The position numbers were made by a program, and so were the translations under genes. Positions 48,643-60,700 of a stretch of DNA of 64,000 bases are shown here, in pieces; within the stretch, counting starts at the first letter, position 1; each line of letters starts with the position of its first letter. The notes under the pieces are model-generated. The model was not told the origin of the DNA. It did not search any database and saw only the letters and a program-made list of their open reading frames with translations. Source of the DNA: Cheilinus undulatus (taxonomy: Eukaryota; Chordata; Actinopteri; Labriformes; Labridae); assembly GCF_018320785.1 (NCBI RefSeq), contig NC_054865.1, positions 36,022,398-36,086,397 of the forward strand, read 5' to 3'.

Positions 48643-49554
48643 GAATGACAATGTTATTGCTTTGAAACAAATAAAATAGAGCACATTTAAAAAATATATA
48701 ATATCCTATAAAACAGATATCCTATTACCACAGTTTGCAAAAGAATAAATGACAAATAGCTACAATGCCCATATATTTCTTCCTGTACAAAAATAGTTCT
48801 ATCTGCAAAAGTACTTTAATGTAACTTTTATATAATATTTTAAATAAGGAATTCATATATACATATATCTGCAATAAAAACAAACATAGATTGCACATGT
48901 TTTATACAAACAATAACAATTTCAAGTATATTTCAATCCATTGTGGACTGGCACATATCTCACAGAATCTAAGGCATCTTCCCTTATACAGTGTCCAAAA
49001 CTTTTTTTTTAATAAACTCCATAGCCCATGGTCTTGTTGGCATTTTGATGAAGACATCTTTTTCTGATGTTTCATCTGACTCAAAGTCCACATGGAAAAG
49101 TGCATACAAGTACTGACAGTTTAGAACATGGTGGCTTAATCCTTGGAGGATAGTACTTATCAAAGTCCTGGCCTTGAGGAAGAAATGTGTTTAAGTCCCA
49201 GAATGTAAGAATAAAGTTCCCTCTTTAAGCCAGAGGATGTGTCCACTTGGACGGAGTATTACCACTCTGCATTTCTCCCAGAGAGTAACACCTGCACTTT
49301 GCTCCAAGCCATGCCATCCAGTGTCTGTTAGCCAGCTTCTAGTTTCTCTCCATCTCTGAGCTGCAGCCTTTTACAGAAATTCAGCCAAGGTGCAGCCCAT
49401 CTTGCTCTGACTCAGTCCTCCTGCCTTGGAAAAAGAGGTGCTGGAGAAAACTTGGCAAGAGTCTGAAGCATTTCGAGAATGTGTTTTAGAACAGAGCAGA
49501 GAGGACACTACCTCCCTCACTTTTGTTCTCATCTCCTCTTGCACAAAGTGCTGC

Positions 49555-50344
49555 TCATGTCCGTCTGAGGAGAGCTTCCAGCTTGTGAACTTGTGAGTCA
49601 CTTGTGGTCCACGTGGGCCTCAGCCTGCCCTGCTCCAGCCTCAGTGTGACTCTGTGTGTGGGGAGAGATCGACGCCTGCGGCCATATCCCTGTGGGCTGA
49701 TCTTGTCTACGGGGGCACTCCCGATCTTCAGCTTGTTGTTGAGTTGGTGCAGGCGGTGCGCCAGGTCGTGCACTGTGCAAGTGCCCAGTGAGCAGCCTTG
49801 TCTCCTGGACTGATTAGCTGAGTTTTTGGACCTCTTGGTTCGCACATTGATGTCAGTGCTGGAGAACAGAAAGAAGGATCAAATTTAATTCATATCCAAT
49901 ACTGAACTGGAAAGTACTCCTTTTATTAGAAAGGGGAAAATAATTTATAAAAAATAATAAGACTGTATGTTTCCAGGACTTTGTGGTTAGTGTCTTACCT
50001 GGAATGTGGCAGCAAAGTATCCCTGATGTCTTCTGGTCTGACAAAGTGCTCAGACTCTGCTGTCTTCTCTACTGATACACTGTCAAGATCCCGTCTCAAT
50101 CTGTTCCCGAGCCATATGCTTAGTCTGGGCAAGAGAGGGAAAAATGCCCATTAGTCTCAAGAAGATAATTCAGTGGACAGGTGTCTGCTGTCAAAGGCTT
50201 GACAGACAGTCAAAGGACAAATATTTCAAACACTGAATGAATAACTCACCTCTTTTTGGACTCTGGATTCACTTCAAGTTCCGAACAGTGTCCTACTGTC
50301 ACCAGCAGACAGCAATAGAGGATGGACTGGAAGATCAACTGCAT
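49555..50344 (-). CDS. adm: adm: adrenomedullin precursor
   Basis: Three coding exons, 174 aa: 50344-50250, 50124-49999 and 49858-49555. It starts with a signal peptide (MQLIFQSILYCCLLVTVGHC). A PAMP-like stretch (RLSIWLGNRLRRD) crosses the first junction. The hormone lies in the last exon after a TKR cleavage site: SKNSANQSRRQGCSLGTC with the six-residue disulphide ring (Cys96-Cys101), then KISPQGYG-RRRR, where Gly133 is the amide donor for Tyr132. The predicted product is up to 49 aa, secreted and amidated, acting through CLR/RAMP receptors as a vasodilator. The 4-exon layout with a 5' untranslated exon is the standard one. Position next to ampd3 and sbf2 supports the ADM1 type over fish ADM2-5. 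Confidence 0.93.
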
Positions 50345-50914
50345 TTTGACTTCTGTGAAGAGCAGAAAAAAAACATTAAGTTGTTAATTCATGCTCTAAA
50401 GTAATGTTTAGCTGTATAAATGCATGTATAACTTCCTCGTAAGAATGCACATTGGTGAGTGGTTACACTGAAGTCCAAAAGCCAAGTTATTTGCACTACC
50501 ATTCATTTATTTAAAAAGTTAAGCTAAGGTCAGATTTTGCTCGGTTAAGTAAACCTACAACCATGCTTTGGGCCCCTGGCCAATAATGCGAAGGACAGTC
50601 TACCGCTGAAGGGGTCCAAAATAGGCTTGGCTCAAAAGTCAAAGAAAAACTAAAGTGCTATCTAACCCAGCACATGAACAAAAACAACTAAGATTAATTT
50701 CATCTTAAAAACTATTTATGATGTTTTGCCTCTGTCAGATGCTTTACACCTTAAAGGCAATTCCTCAACAGACGCACACGCTAAGAGCTGCTTATATAAC
50801 CAGACAGATAACCTGTCCTTGCCTCTACACTTGTGCCCTGACCTCAAAAAAGCAAGGATAAAGCCATCAGCAGGTTGCAGAGCTAATATCTACTCTTAAA
50901 TTCAATGCACATAC

Positions 50915-51036
50915 CTGTAGTGATGTTTTTATTCAGCTGGTTAAAAAGCTCCTCTTGTAGTTACGAAGGAGTACTCCACAGGTTTCTTGAAATTGCCACT
51001 GGTTCTCTCTGTAAGGCAGCTGTGTCACTCTGCTAA
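50915..51036 (-). other. adm: adm 5' untranslated exon 1
   Basis: The donor CAG|GTATGTG on the minus strand (boundary at 50915) marks the end of a non-coding first exon. The start is placed about 30 bases downstream of the TATA box. The intron runs to the acceptor before 50352, which lies 8 bases upstream of the ATG. Confidence 0.65.
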
Positions 51037-51063
51037 TAGCTCGTACACACCAGACAGGCTGGC

Positions 51064-51069
51064 TTTATA
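51064..51069 (-). promoter_or_regulatory. adm: adm TATA box
   Basis: TATAAA on the minus strand in the context TCTCTATAAAGCC, correctly spaced from the inferred exon 1. About 40 bases further upstream (51106-51110) a GCGTG on the minus strand matches the core of a hypoxia response element. ADM is a known HIF target, but the functional link here is inference. Confidence 0.65.
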
Positions 51070-51109
51070 GAGAAGGTAGGAGGGGCTCTCATTGACTGAC
51101 ACACACACG

Positions 51110-54100
51110 CTCTCATCCTTTTCCCCCACCCCATCCAGAACAGAGCTGCTGTGCTGCTGCTTGTATGGTACTACAATAAAAAGGGTAAAAAGATCAAAAA
51201 TTAAGATTTTAAACTTAAAAAACAATTAGGGAAGTTATTTTAGGATAACATAAAAGTTAAGTGCTGCAGATGTATCCTGTATTTTTTCTCTTCCCAGTAT
51301 CAAAAAGTAACATTTTGACAACTTCTTATAAACGATGCAATAGCTTTGTACCATGACACTTTTTCTTTTCAGTAAGCGTTTTAAAGGCATAAAGTCAGTG
51401 TTATCAGTTATGTAAGTAAGAGGACAGCATGTTCATCATCAGCTGGCTGTTTTCTATAGGCGGTATAAGAAGTCCAAATAATTACAGAAGAAAGGGTTTA
51501 AACATTCATCTTCTTGTATTTGAACTTAAAGGTCAGTTAAACATATTTTCTTGTCACCTTCCTTTCAGTTCAGATTTTTAATTTTAAGATAATAAATTAT
51601 TAGGAATGTCTCCACTGTCATTTTTCAGGGCACTCCTTGACTCAGTGAAGTTCCATGTCAGCTTCAAGTACGCTGAATGATGAATTTCAGATGAGGAATT
51701 TGAGACCGGCATTGAGTAACTGATTAAATATAGCTAGTTTCACCATCTATAAACACAATAAACTCAATGTGTTTGTTTGTTCAAGTTAAATATTTGACTT
51801 ACCATGTACTTTATTATGATATTTGGACAAATGCGAAGTGGAATTTTACAATTACCCAAAAATAAAGTCAGAGTCTGAAAAAATGTATTTGAACAACAAT
51901 CTATGGTGAAGGAACAATATTAGCTGAGACATTTTCTTAAATAATTCTGATTATTTAGCTGTAAAGTTTTATATGTATCATGTCTTGTTTTTTTTCTTCC
52001 CAGGAATTTAAACACAGGATTGTTTTAAGAGCTAATGGGAGAGCCACCAAGTCTACTGGGGAGGATACAATTGCTCATATGACTGGACTCCATGGGGTAC
52101 GGTTTACACTGAGTCACTTTTTACCTGCATTCATCTCCTTTTACATCATAAGTCTGTGCCTACTTCTTTGTTAAATATGTGAAGCAACAAAGGTGTTTCA
52201 AATCCCAGCGCTGAAAAATATTCTGTTAGGCTCCAAACACTTAAGTCAGTGAGGTTTGAGACACATGTGGACTAAGCCCTCAATGGGAAACACACACATC
52301 CCCTCTGAAATGACACGTGTTAGGTAACTTTTAGTGTGTCTTCTAAACCACAGCTAGTGCAGGTCTAAAGTAAGCCTATGTTGCACAGAGAGGATAATCC
52401 AAACCTCAGAAATTCTGTTTCTGTGATTCCAAAAAAGATTTAAATCATACGCCCTGTTGTAAAATGAAATGCTGTACAAACAAGAGAAAAATTAGGTATA
52501 ATAGTGCAGAAATTCCAGTGCAGAAATTTCCCAAATGTGTATCAATGAGGTTGATAGAGGAGGTCTAAAAATACTTTCAGTTTTGATTTCTGTTCCAATC
52601 TTGATAAAATGAAAACAAGCCCTTAGGTCCAATAAACATAATTTTGGGCGAAGTTCACATATGACATTCCTCTGTAGCATATCAGCCTACTATAATTTAT
52701 ATCTTATTGCTTTTAGTCCTTGACAGAGTTTATTTATATCTCATGTGACCTCGTTCCACACATTGTGTCATATTCAGAAAACTTCCCCTTAGAAAACTAC
52801 ATAGATGTCTAACACATGTGCTGCACCCTGTAATGATAATTGTCTGCAGCAGACAACTAATCTCTTCAGCGGAGTTTACAACAGGAGATTGTGCAATCTT
52901 GACAACAAATTCTGCTGTTCCTTTTTGGCTCCTTATATAGAAATCTTTTGCCCGTCCTTGATGGACTTCCTGTCATTGGATAAATGACATTTTTTTGCGT
53001 GACCTTACAGTATAGGTTACATGTTTGAGCAGGTACGTGTCGCAGGAAACCTGAACAGGTAGCATCACATGTGCCAGGAAGAAAAGGGTGTCAGCCCCAG
53101 AGGCACAAACCTTAAATATGATTCATAATTATTACAATGCCGTGTTGTACCTGGATGTGCTTGTCACCTGGAAAAGTGTTTTGTTTCAAATCCCATAATT
53201 TCCAATCATGCTTGTGTAATAACAAACACCTTTTTCCCCTCATGGTTTGGCTCGGATTCAACTATTTTACTACCTCTGGCTTCACCCTCCTCATACAAGC
53301 AAACAGGGAGAGAGAGAGTGAGAAAAGATGAAGATTCATGAGGATTTGCTTGCTGTGTTCCTGCTATTGTTGACAGTGGTTGCGGTTTATGTGTCCCTCT
53401 CACACATAATTTGTCATGCTGATTTCCATATGTTACTGCCTTTTATAGCATTCCTGTCTTCATATTTAATATTTTTGCTATAACTGCATACTTTTTCCCT
53501 GTCAAAACACAACATATTTCAGCTCAAAAGACCAACTTTGTAACAAAAATTAAATTACAGCTCCAAGAATGATTCTTCTATTGGATGACTCACAACAAAC
53601 TAGATGCACAAGTGAAACTGGGTTAAACACAAATACACAAGTCCATGGGATAACCCCTAGTTATTTAAGTGTTGCAATCCGAGCAGATCTTTCGTGTTAA
53701 AAGAAATTGTTGGATGTCTTAATATGGTTTCTATTTCAGTGTACTTGTGGTTGATAAAAAGCTGGAGTGGAGAGCTTTTGTGAAACCTGTAATGTTTAAA
53801 AAAAAAATACCAAATGAAGTGGCCCTGGGCCTGGCACACAATGAAGTCATTATCAGTTTGTCTTGTCAGTTTCAGAGCTACCTATGGACAAAGCGTTAAA
53901 TCTTATCTTTTTACTGGTCTTGTACATTTGTATTTTTTAATTTCTGGATCCTTTTTAACAGGTTTGCCATTCATTTTGAATCTTTGTAGTGAAAAATGTC
54001 TTTGAAAAACAGCTGTCTGCAGTGTGCAGTTAGTCGCTGTGTCTGACACCTACCTCTAGCAGTGGTTTTCGATGTTAAAAAACAGCTTTACAAAATTATA

Positions 54101-54480
54101 ACGCATGTCACTAATGATCTCCTTTGCTTTTGTAGCTCCTAAAAAGACATCTGTATTCATTTTAGTCTGTTTTATAGCCAGCTAAGAATATTAATCCCAT
54201 CAAGACCTGATAAAATCACAGCAAATTACTCTTATCATTCCTACCATTACATATGTGTATACATGATTTACGTATGTTGAGTAAGAGGTTTCACATGATA
54301 GTGTTAGATTTCCATTAGCTAAATAAATATTCTCTCTGAGTACTTGGTAATTCTGCAAATGTGTAGTCAGATAGAATAGAACTATAATAGTATGATAGAT
54401 AGTATAGAACTATAATAATGCTGTGTTTGGCTGTGTTATAAATAGTGCAGAGACCCCCACATTAAAGCCTAAAAGAGTCA
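51110..54480. other. adm-sbf2 divergent intergenic region
   Basis: About 3.4 kb between the adm TATA box and the sbf2 5' exon. It is AT-rich, without clear mobile elements. One segment at 52004-52096 has exon-like borders and an open frame but no recognised product. The sbf2 promoter should be at the right end, where GC content and CpG rise (from about 54500). Confidence 0.45.
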
Positions 54481-54647
54481 CTGTTGGGGACACAGAGCTG
54501 TATTTGTAAACTCCAGGGCCCACGCCCATGGATGTCTCCCGTTCCTGTACGCAGGCGCAGTAACTCTCCTTCTGTCAAACATGGCTGTGCTTTGGAAGAA
54601 GGAAAAATGCTGAATTGTGTTGATATTTATCGGGAAAAGCAGCAGAC

Positions 54648-54702
54648 ATGGCTAGATTGGCTGACTATTTTACTGTGGTGGGATACGACAAAGAGAAAGC
54701 CG
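54648..54702 (+). CDS. sbf2: sbf2 (MTMR13) first coding exon, gene continues outside
   Basis: The ATG at 54648 opens MARLADYFTVVGYDKEKA, almost the same as the start of vertebrate SBF2, and the donor is GTAAGT after one base of the next codon. SBF2 is a large (about 1850 aa) myotubularin-related pseudophosphatase with DENN, GRAM and PH domains that acts as a Rab GEF in endosome traffic; loss causes demyelinating CMT4B2 in human. Only 18 codons of the protein are in the window. The 5' leader has two short upstream ATGs (54581 and 54607). Gene order next to adm supports the call. SBF1 starts MARLADYF too, but VVGYDKEK favours SBF2. Confidence 0.88.
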
Positions 54703-57700
54703 GTAAGTTTGATTGCAGATTGAGCTGTAAAGCTCAGGTTTGTGTCCAGGCCGTCAGTCTGTGTGTGATGATGTTGATGCTAGATAGCTTTGCGCTTAGC
54801 TAAACGTTAGCTACACTGCTACAAAGCGAGACTAGAAACACTTTCTTTATTCCCTTTACCCGCCATGTACTGGGTTTATCCGACTGATGTGTATTTAAAG
54901 ATCAGGTACACGCCTCCTGGCAGGTCACCAGTGGATATTTCCACACGAAGCGTTGGGATAATTGACTTGGATCAATCGAAACTTTTCATGGATTCAAAAT
55001 CTGTCACATCCTGTCCCTGTTGGTCGCCCGCCTGTCAGGTTAGGGGGCTGCTTTCACTGCCAGCTAATGGAATACGCGGTGTGTAATACTCATGGGACGC
55101 CGTGTTAACTCTACAACTTCTACTAGATAAAATATCGTTGCGTTGGCTCTGCATATGTTAGGTTGGTACTGTTACCCAGCCGCTGCATCCATGTTTTGTG
55201 TTTTTGTTGCGCGATGTTTACATAGATGTTAATTGGCGATGGTCTCGCTTCATGCCTGTCCTGCAAACGCTGTTTCGAGTCTATTTTTATCCTCTGCAGC
55301 TTGTCAATGGTTTGTTGTGTTCTTATTTGTTTTCGCCGGAAGAGTGCTCAACTTTTTCATGATGGGCGTAACGTTATACAGCTGCGTGGAAAGGCAGTCC
55401 TTCTGCTCAGTCTGCTCCTCTTCCCTCTCCCACCTCCACTGTTGCTCTGCAGAGGGATAGAGAGGCCTCCCAACCAGAATGCTTCCATTGACACATTGAC
55501 TGCAGGCCAGTCTCACGTTCTTGTCATCCATGACAGAAATCAACTTTGCACACTTTTTTTTAAGTATTTGCAGACACACGGATAAAGAGAAATGTTTTCA
55601 CCATATCCAAACTTCCCAAATTATAAGTGGTGCTTTCTTTGTCAGATCAGTCCATCAACCTTCTGCAATCTTTGGCATCTCATGGCTTGTGCGATCCAAC
55701 TGTTTCTCAGTATGTAGCCCAGAGAAAGTGAAGCTATTCAGAAAATCTGCCTCAAAGGAAAAAAAAAAATCAGCAGCATCCATCCACTGCCTTGTATGTA
55801 AAAGACAGTCCAGAGCAGTTGAATCCTCCCAGTCACCATAGCTTATTTGCTGTGCACAATAAGTAAACAGTGTCTGGCATCAGCTCTTTGCATCAGCTCT
55901 ATGCATCGCAGCGCCAATTGACAAATGATTTTTTGTGCTCCTGGAACTTAATGTTCCTGGCTTCATCAGAGGAGTGAATAGATTCACATTAAAATGGTCC
56001 TGCCACAGGAGAAGAAAGAGACTGCGAGTTTAACTTTGTCACCCCTGGAAGCTTACAAAGAGGGTGTTTAGGGTGCTTGCCTGAGTCTCATTCACTTGAT
56101 TGAGTTGTATTTTTCTGTTTGCTTTTATGAAGTTTTGATATGAAATGCACCATAGATGCTCTTGTTTGCAAGTGGGATTACTTCTCTCAGAACATTAAAA
56201 TAAAAATATCAAAATGACAGACGAAAATAAAATTATGGCTGTTTATTTCTCTAACTATTTAGAGCTGTTCCTTTGCCTAGGGAAGTTGGCTCATAGAAGA
56301 CAGTTTGGTCACAGTATGTGCAGTCAGTTGCCTGTCTAGACAGCAGATTTTTCCTGTCCACCTTGCTCATTAATTCAAACCGAGGATCCCAACGTGGGTC
56401 ATCACAGAGCCTGCTGCACTGAGCTGGCTGGTGCTCTACTGGTCTGACCCAATTCTCATTGCTAGTGTACTATGGATGGATCAGTTGGAAATATGGCTAA
56501 GCATGCTAGTCAGTAAGGAATGTTCTGGTTCCAGCATGTGTTGAATAATTAGAAATGCACTGTTAAAACTATATCACTATAAATTATCTCACTTAAGTTT
56601 TAAAAGTTTTCAATGACAACAGAAAGGGACTGTTTTACCATAACATTTTAAAATGTACAAAACACAGAAAGCAGCACTATTGGAGAAAGCCATTTGTAGT
56701 TTCAGTGTGGTGTAAATCTGGTGATGAAGCTTCTGTCTACTTGACTCAGGCTCATGTAAAAGGAAGGATTCGGCCAGAGATAGACTTGCTCTTTCACCGT
56801 GCATGATAAATGTTCATGTAAATATTTTTGCATACACTATGCATGTGGAGGAAACCTCTAGAGGGAATGCAAGAGAGCTCAGGCGTACACAACTACCTGA
56901 TTGTGAGATGTCAACTATAAACATAAGATCAATTCACCGTGCTGTTTAAGTTGTGTTATTAAGGCCCCTGTGACATTTCACCTTCGCTATGAACATCACA
57001 GATGTGTAAAGAGGGTACAAGTTAATTCCCCTTCTGTGCTGTCTTCAGAGGTAGTAACAGAGGTGGAAATAGGATCAGTGGAGCCAGTGGCATTACAGTA
57101 TCTGTATGAATGTCCCAAAGTGTAGCTTCATTACGTTGCTGTTGTGGAAATGCTTTTTGAAAACACCTATGACAACACTTATGCATTTTAAAATCAGTCC
57201 TAAGATTAGAGCTTGCTTCATAGAAACATCAATAAGAGTAATATCAGATCAGACCAGTGGTCATGATACACAATCTCCACCCCATTCAGTGGTATTTTCC
57301 TCCACAAATGGTTGTAACAATCTTGGTGTTTCAGTTTAATAAGTGACTGTGTAATGTATGACTTTCAGTGAGCTGCATGTATTGTTTTTTTTTTTTTTTT
57401 GCCAGAAAACTGTCTCTTTGTTTAGTTTTCCATCATACTATCTAAATGTATTACTCGGTTATGTATCTAATGAAAAACAAGACTGACACAAGTACAGCCA
57501 CTGAGACACTCGTCTGAAAGTCACCAGTTTACAGGGTCACTTGTTGAACTACAGCACTGATCTTATTTTCATTGTTTTTACAGGTTTAAACTTTGATTCA
57601 TATATCAGAATTGTTGGGCTGAAACCCTCCAGCTGGTCTTTCAATTGGTTGGTCAATGAGCTCTTGTGCGACCAAAGTTTGGTTGGAAAAGAGCTCTGGA

Positions 57701-60700
57701 CAGCAGTGGGTGATCAAGTAGGGAGAGAGAAGTTGAAAATGCCAGAAGTTTCAAACGTTGCAGTGATGGAGCGAAATAGGTCTTTATTTCCTGATGGTTT
57801 CACAACAGTTACGCGCTAAAGAACTTTGAAAACTATTAACGGAATGACATTGATATACTGGAAGGTGCATGATTTTTTTTTGTATTAAAAGAATGCTACA
57901 AGTGTCTCTGCATAACCCCCTGTCACAGCCTTTACCCCTGCTTCCTGTTTATTCACTTTTCTGCATATACATTTTATCAAGCACTTATATCATCCCACAC
58001 ATTAATGTCAGTGTCTGTCCTGGAAAGTCTTCCTTTACATCCCAACCAGTGGACATACTTTCAGTGCAGCTCGGTAAATAGACACTGCATGGAACGAGTG
58101 AGCCCAGTCCACTGTCACTGTTATAAAATAACACGAAAAGCTTAATCTAAAGTTATTTGTTATGTAATACCAAAAAGCTATTGTGTTGTAATCACAGAAA
58201 TATGAATATGGGCAGTTGCACACTTGTAACTGGATCAGTTGTGGTTTCAGAACAACATAATGAGGTAAAAATAGTTAATGCAATGCAAAGCAAAAGCTTG
58301 TTTTTATCTTTAGTTCATTGGACTACATGGGAGTGTGCAAAGAGCTCTGTCATTAATACATTTGAGCTAGAGATACAGTACAGGCAGTTTTTTAAGTGAC
58401 CGTATTGTTGGTGTTTTTTCAGTCAAACAAGTTTTACTTTGGTTGACTGCAGCCCTACATAATTTTCCATCTGTAACAGGCATGTCTGTGACAATGACAC
58501 ATGATGAATATGAGGTGCGACTGTGAGTGTCAGTTTGTCTTCAAGACTTTTAGTTGTTGTTTCTGTTGCTGTCACATCTCCTCTGCCTCTTCACTTCGTC
58601 TATCAGACGTGTATATGGTATTTTGCATGTGCATGTGCACATCAACAAGTCAAATGAATGCAGAGGACGTGTGGCAGCCATGGTGCACATGTATGGTTAG
58701 CAACAGGTGTATCTCCAGCCTCACAGGCATACAGTGCACGCTTGATAGTGCAAAACTTCTTTTTCTGGAAAGATGGTTACTTAAAAGAGCAAAGTGGAGC
58801 AAAGAAAAAGATACAGTTTAGTTTAAGTTCTCACCTGGTGGCATGACCCAGTTTCATTGACTTGATTATGCTGGTCTTTAATTTCCCAAACTTTTGCCCC
58901 ATTTAGAATGACTATAAATCCTGGGTTCATGTCTGTGATTTTTTCATTGTGTGACAGGTGACCTATATAGAAACATTTACCAAAGTCACATAACTAATGT
59001 TCAAATCATTGTGCTTCAGCAGACTGAAGTGATTAAATAAAAAAAAAATCTAAGTAGGGCAACTCCTGATCTATAGTTGACCTCAAAGTCTCAAGTGTTA
59101 TGTATGCAGTGGTAAGTATGATAAAAGGGAATATGGCCGGAGAGGCTGATTCCTCCATCAGGAATTGTCCTAGAGTATGCCTCCCTGAGGGCCAGTTTCA
59201 TGAGCCACAAATGTCAGAATTATTTCCAGGATTTGGAAATGTGGAATACTGTTCAAGATCTCAGTTGAACTTGCATTGTGTATGCTGTATGTGGATGCTG
59301 CTTTTCTCCATCAGCAAGGGTTTATACATCATCTGGCTATAGTGCATCATAAACTCTAAATTGCCTTGTAAAGAAGAGGAATTTGCCCAGCTGCTTTTCT
59401 CAAACTGTTGAATATGAAAAATCCAGATAAATAAAATCAAGATTTATTGAATCAAACTGCTTTGGAAAGCATCTCACGGTACCAAACCCCCCACTCTGTG
59501 ACTATCCAGTCTGGACTTGGGAATGCCTTATGTAACATGGCCTGATCATGCAACATAACCAAAAAATACTTCCAAATGCTTTAGAGCAAAACAATTCCAT
59601 GTGCAGATATTTTGAATATTTGGTATTTGTCCTTAATCTAGTATAGAGATGCAAGCATGCAATCTATTAATCAGCATGCACTGTGAAGCTGCACGATAGT
59701 TAAACTAAGGGGGACTATGTTAGGTTTCATCCTCAGGCCCTTTGTTGAATTGTCTCTGTGTTGGACCTTCTCAAAGAGTGTTTTTGTAATGGCTCTGTTG
59801 GCACAACTACAAGGAGATCAGTGTGGCTATAAAATGTTCATGCTGTTCATTCTTTTATCTATTTTTGCTTAAGCTTTTTTTGTTGTTAGAAACTATAGGA
59901 AAAAAGCCTATGTTAGTGTTCCTGTGGTTTCTCTTGTTCGTTGTCTGCCTCAACTTATGAGCTTTGCTCTGTAATTAGTTTATTTCTTGCATTTCACTCA
60001 AGGCCATAAAGTGGGGTTTAAAGCTTGTTTTGGTTTGTACCCCTGAGTTGCTTTCATTCAGCGGATCCCTTTGCTTAGCTTCATTTTCCAATTGACTAAC
60101 ACTGTGGTGGCCTCTGAACTTAATGATGGACTTATTATTTCAAAGACCCCATGCACTCTTTAGCTGTATTTTGCAGATTATGTGAAATTGTGCTTATTCT
60201 TGTAACACTGGCTGATTGCATCATGAAATGTAATCTAGGGTTCCTCACTTCCTGACCCAGAAATTCCGCAAGATGAAAAATTTTGTAATTTCTTCAGCTT
60301 GATTGATTATATGCATTTCATAACAAAGGTTTGGTTTAAAAGAGAACATTTTTAAGATCAGAATGTTGTTTGGTAAGTTGCTTGGATTCTTTATCAAGAG
60401 GCTCTGTTGCTTTTATGAACTCTTGAGAACCTTTATCCTAAATAAGTCAAATAAACAAAGTATTAACTCCAATTATCAGTCTTGGATTGTACTTGACAGT
60501 TGTTTGTTTTCACTGTGGTGCTGGCTGAAAGCCATGTGTTAATTTAGTTAGCGGTAAATTTGGCTTAATAAAGCTGTAAAGTGAATGCTGTTTGGATACA
60601 CTGATGGTAGTCTTGCTTCTCAAACATCTGCAGATGTTGATCTGAGTTTGTAGGTGCCAGATCTTGAAGTGCTGCCATGTGTTGTGGTTTCTTTTCTAAA

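Noticed and set aside
57541..57819. 92-codon ORF in sbf2 intron 1
   Set aside because: No match to the SBF2 DENN-domain start. Part of it looks like a repeat end (GGGCTGAAACCC with a facing CAGCCC near 58450), so it is more likely mobile-element debris.
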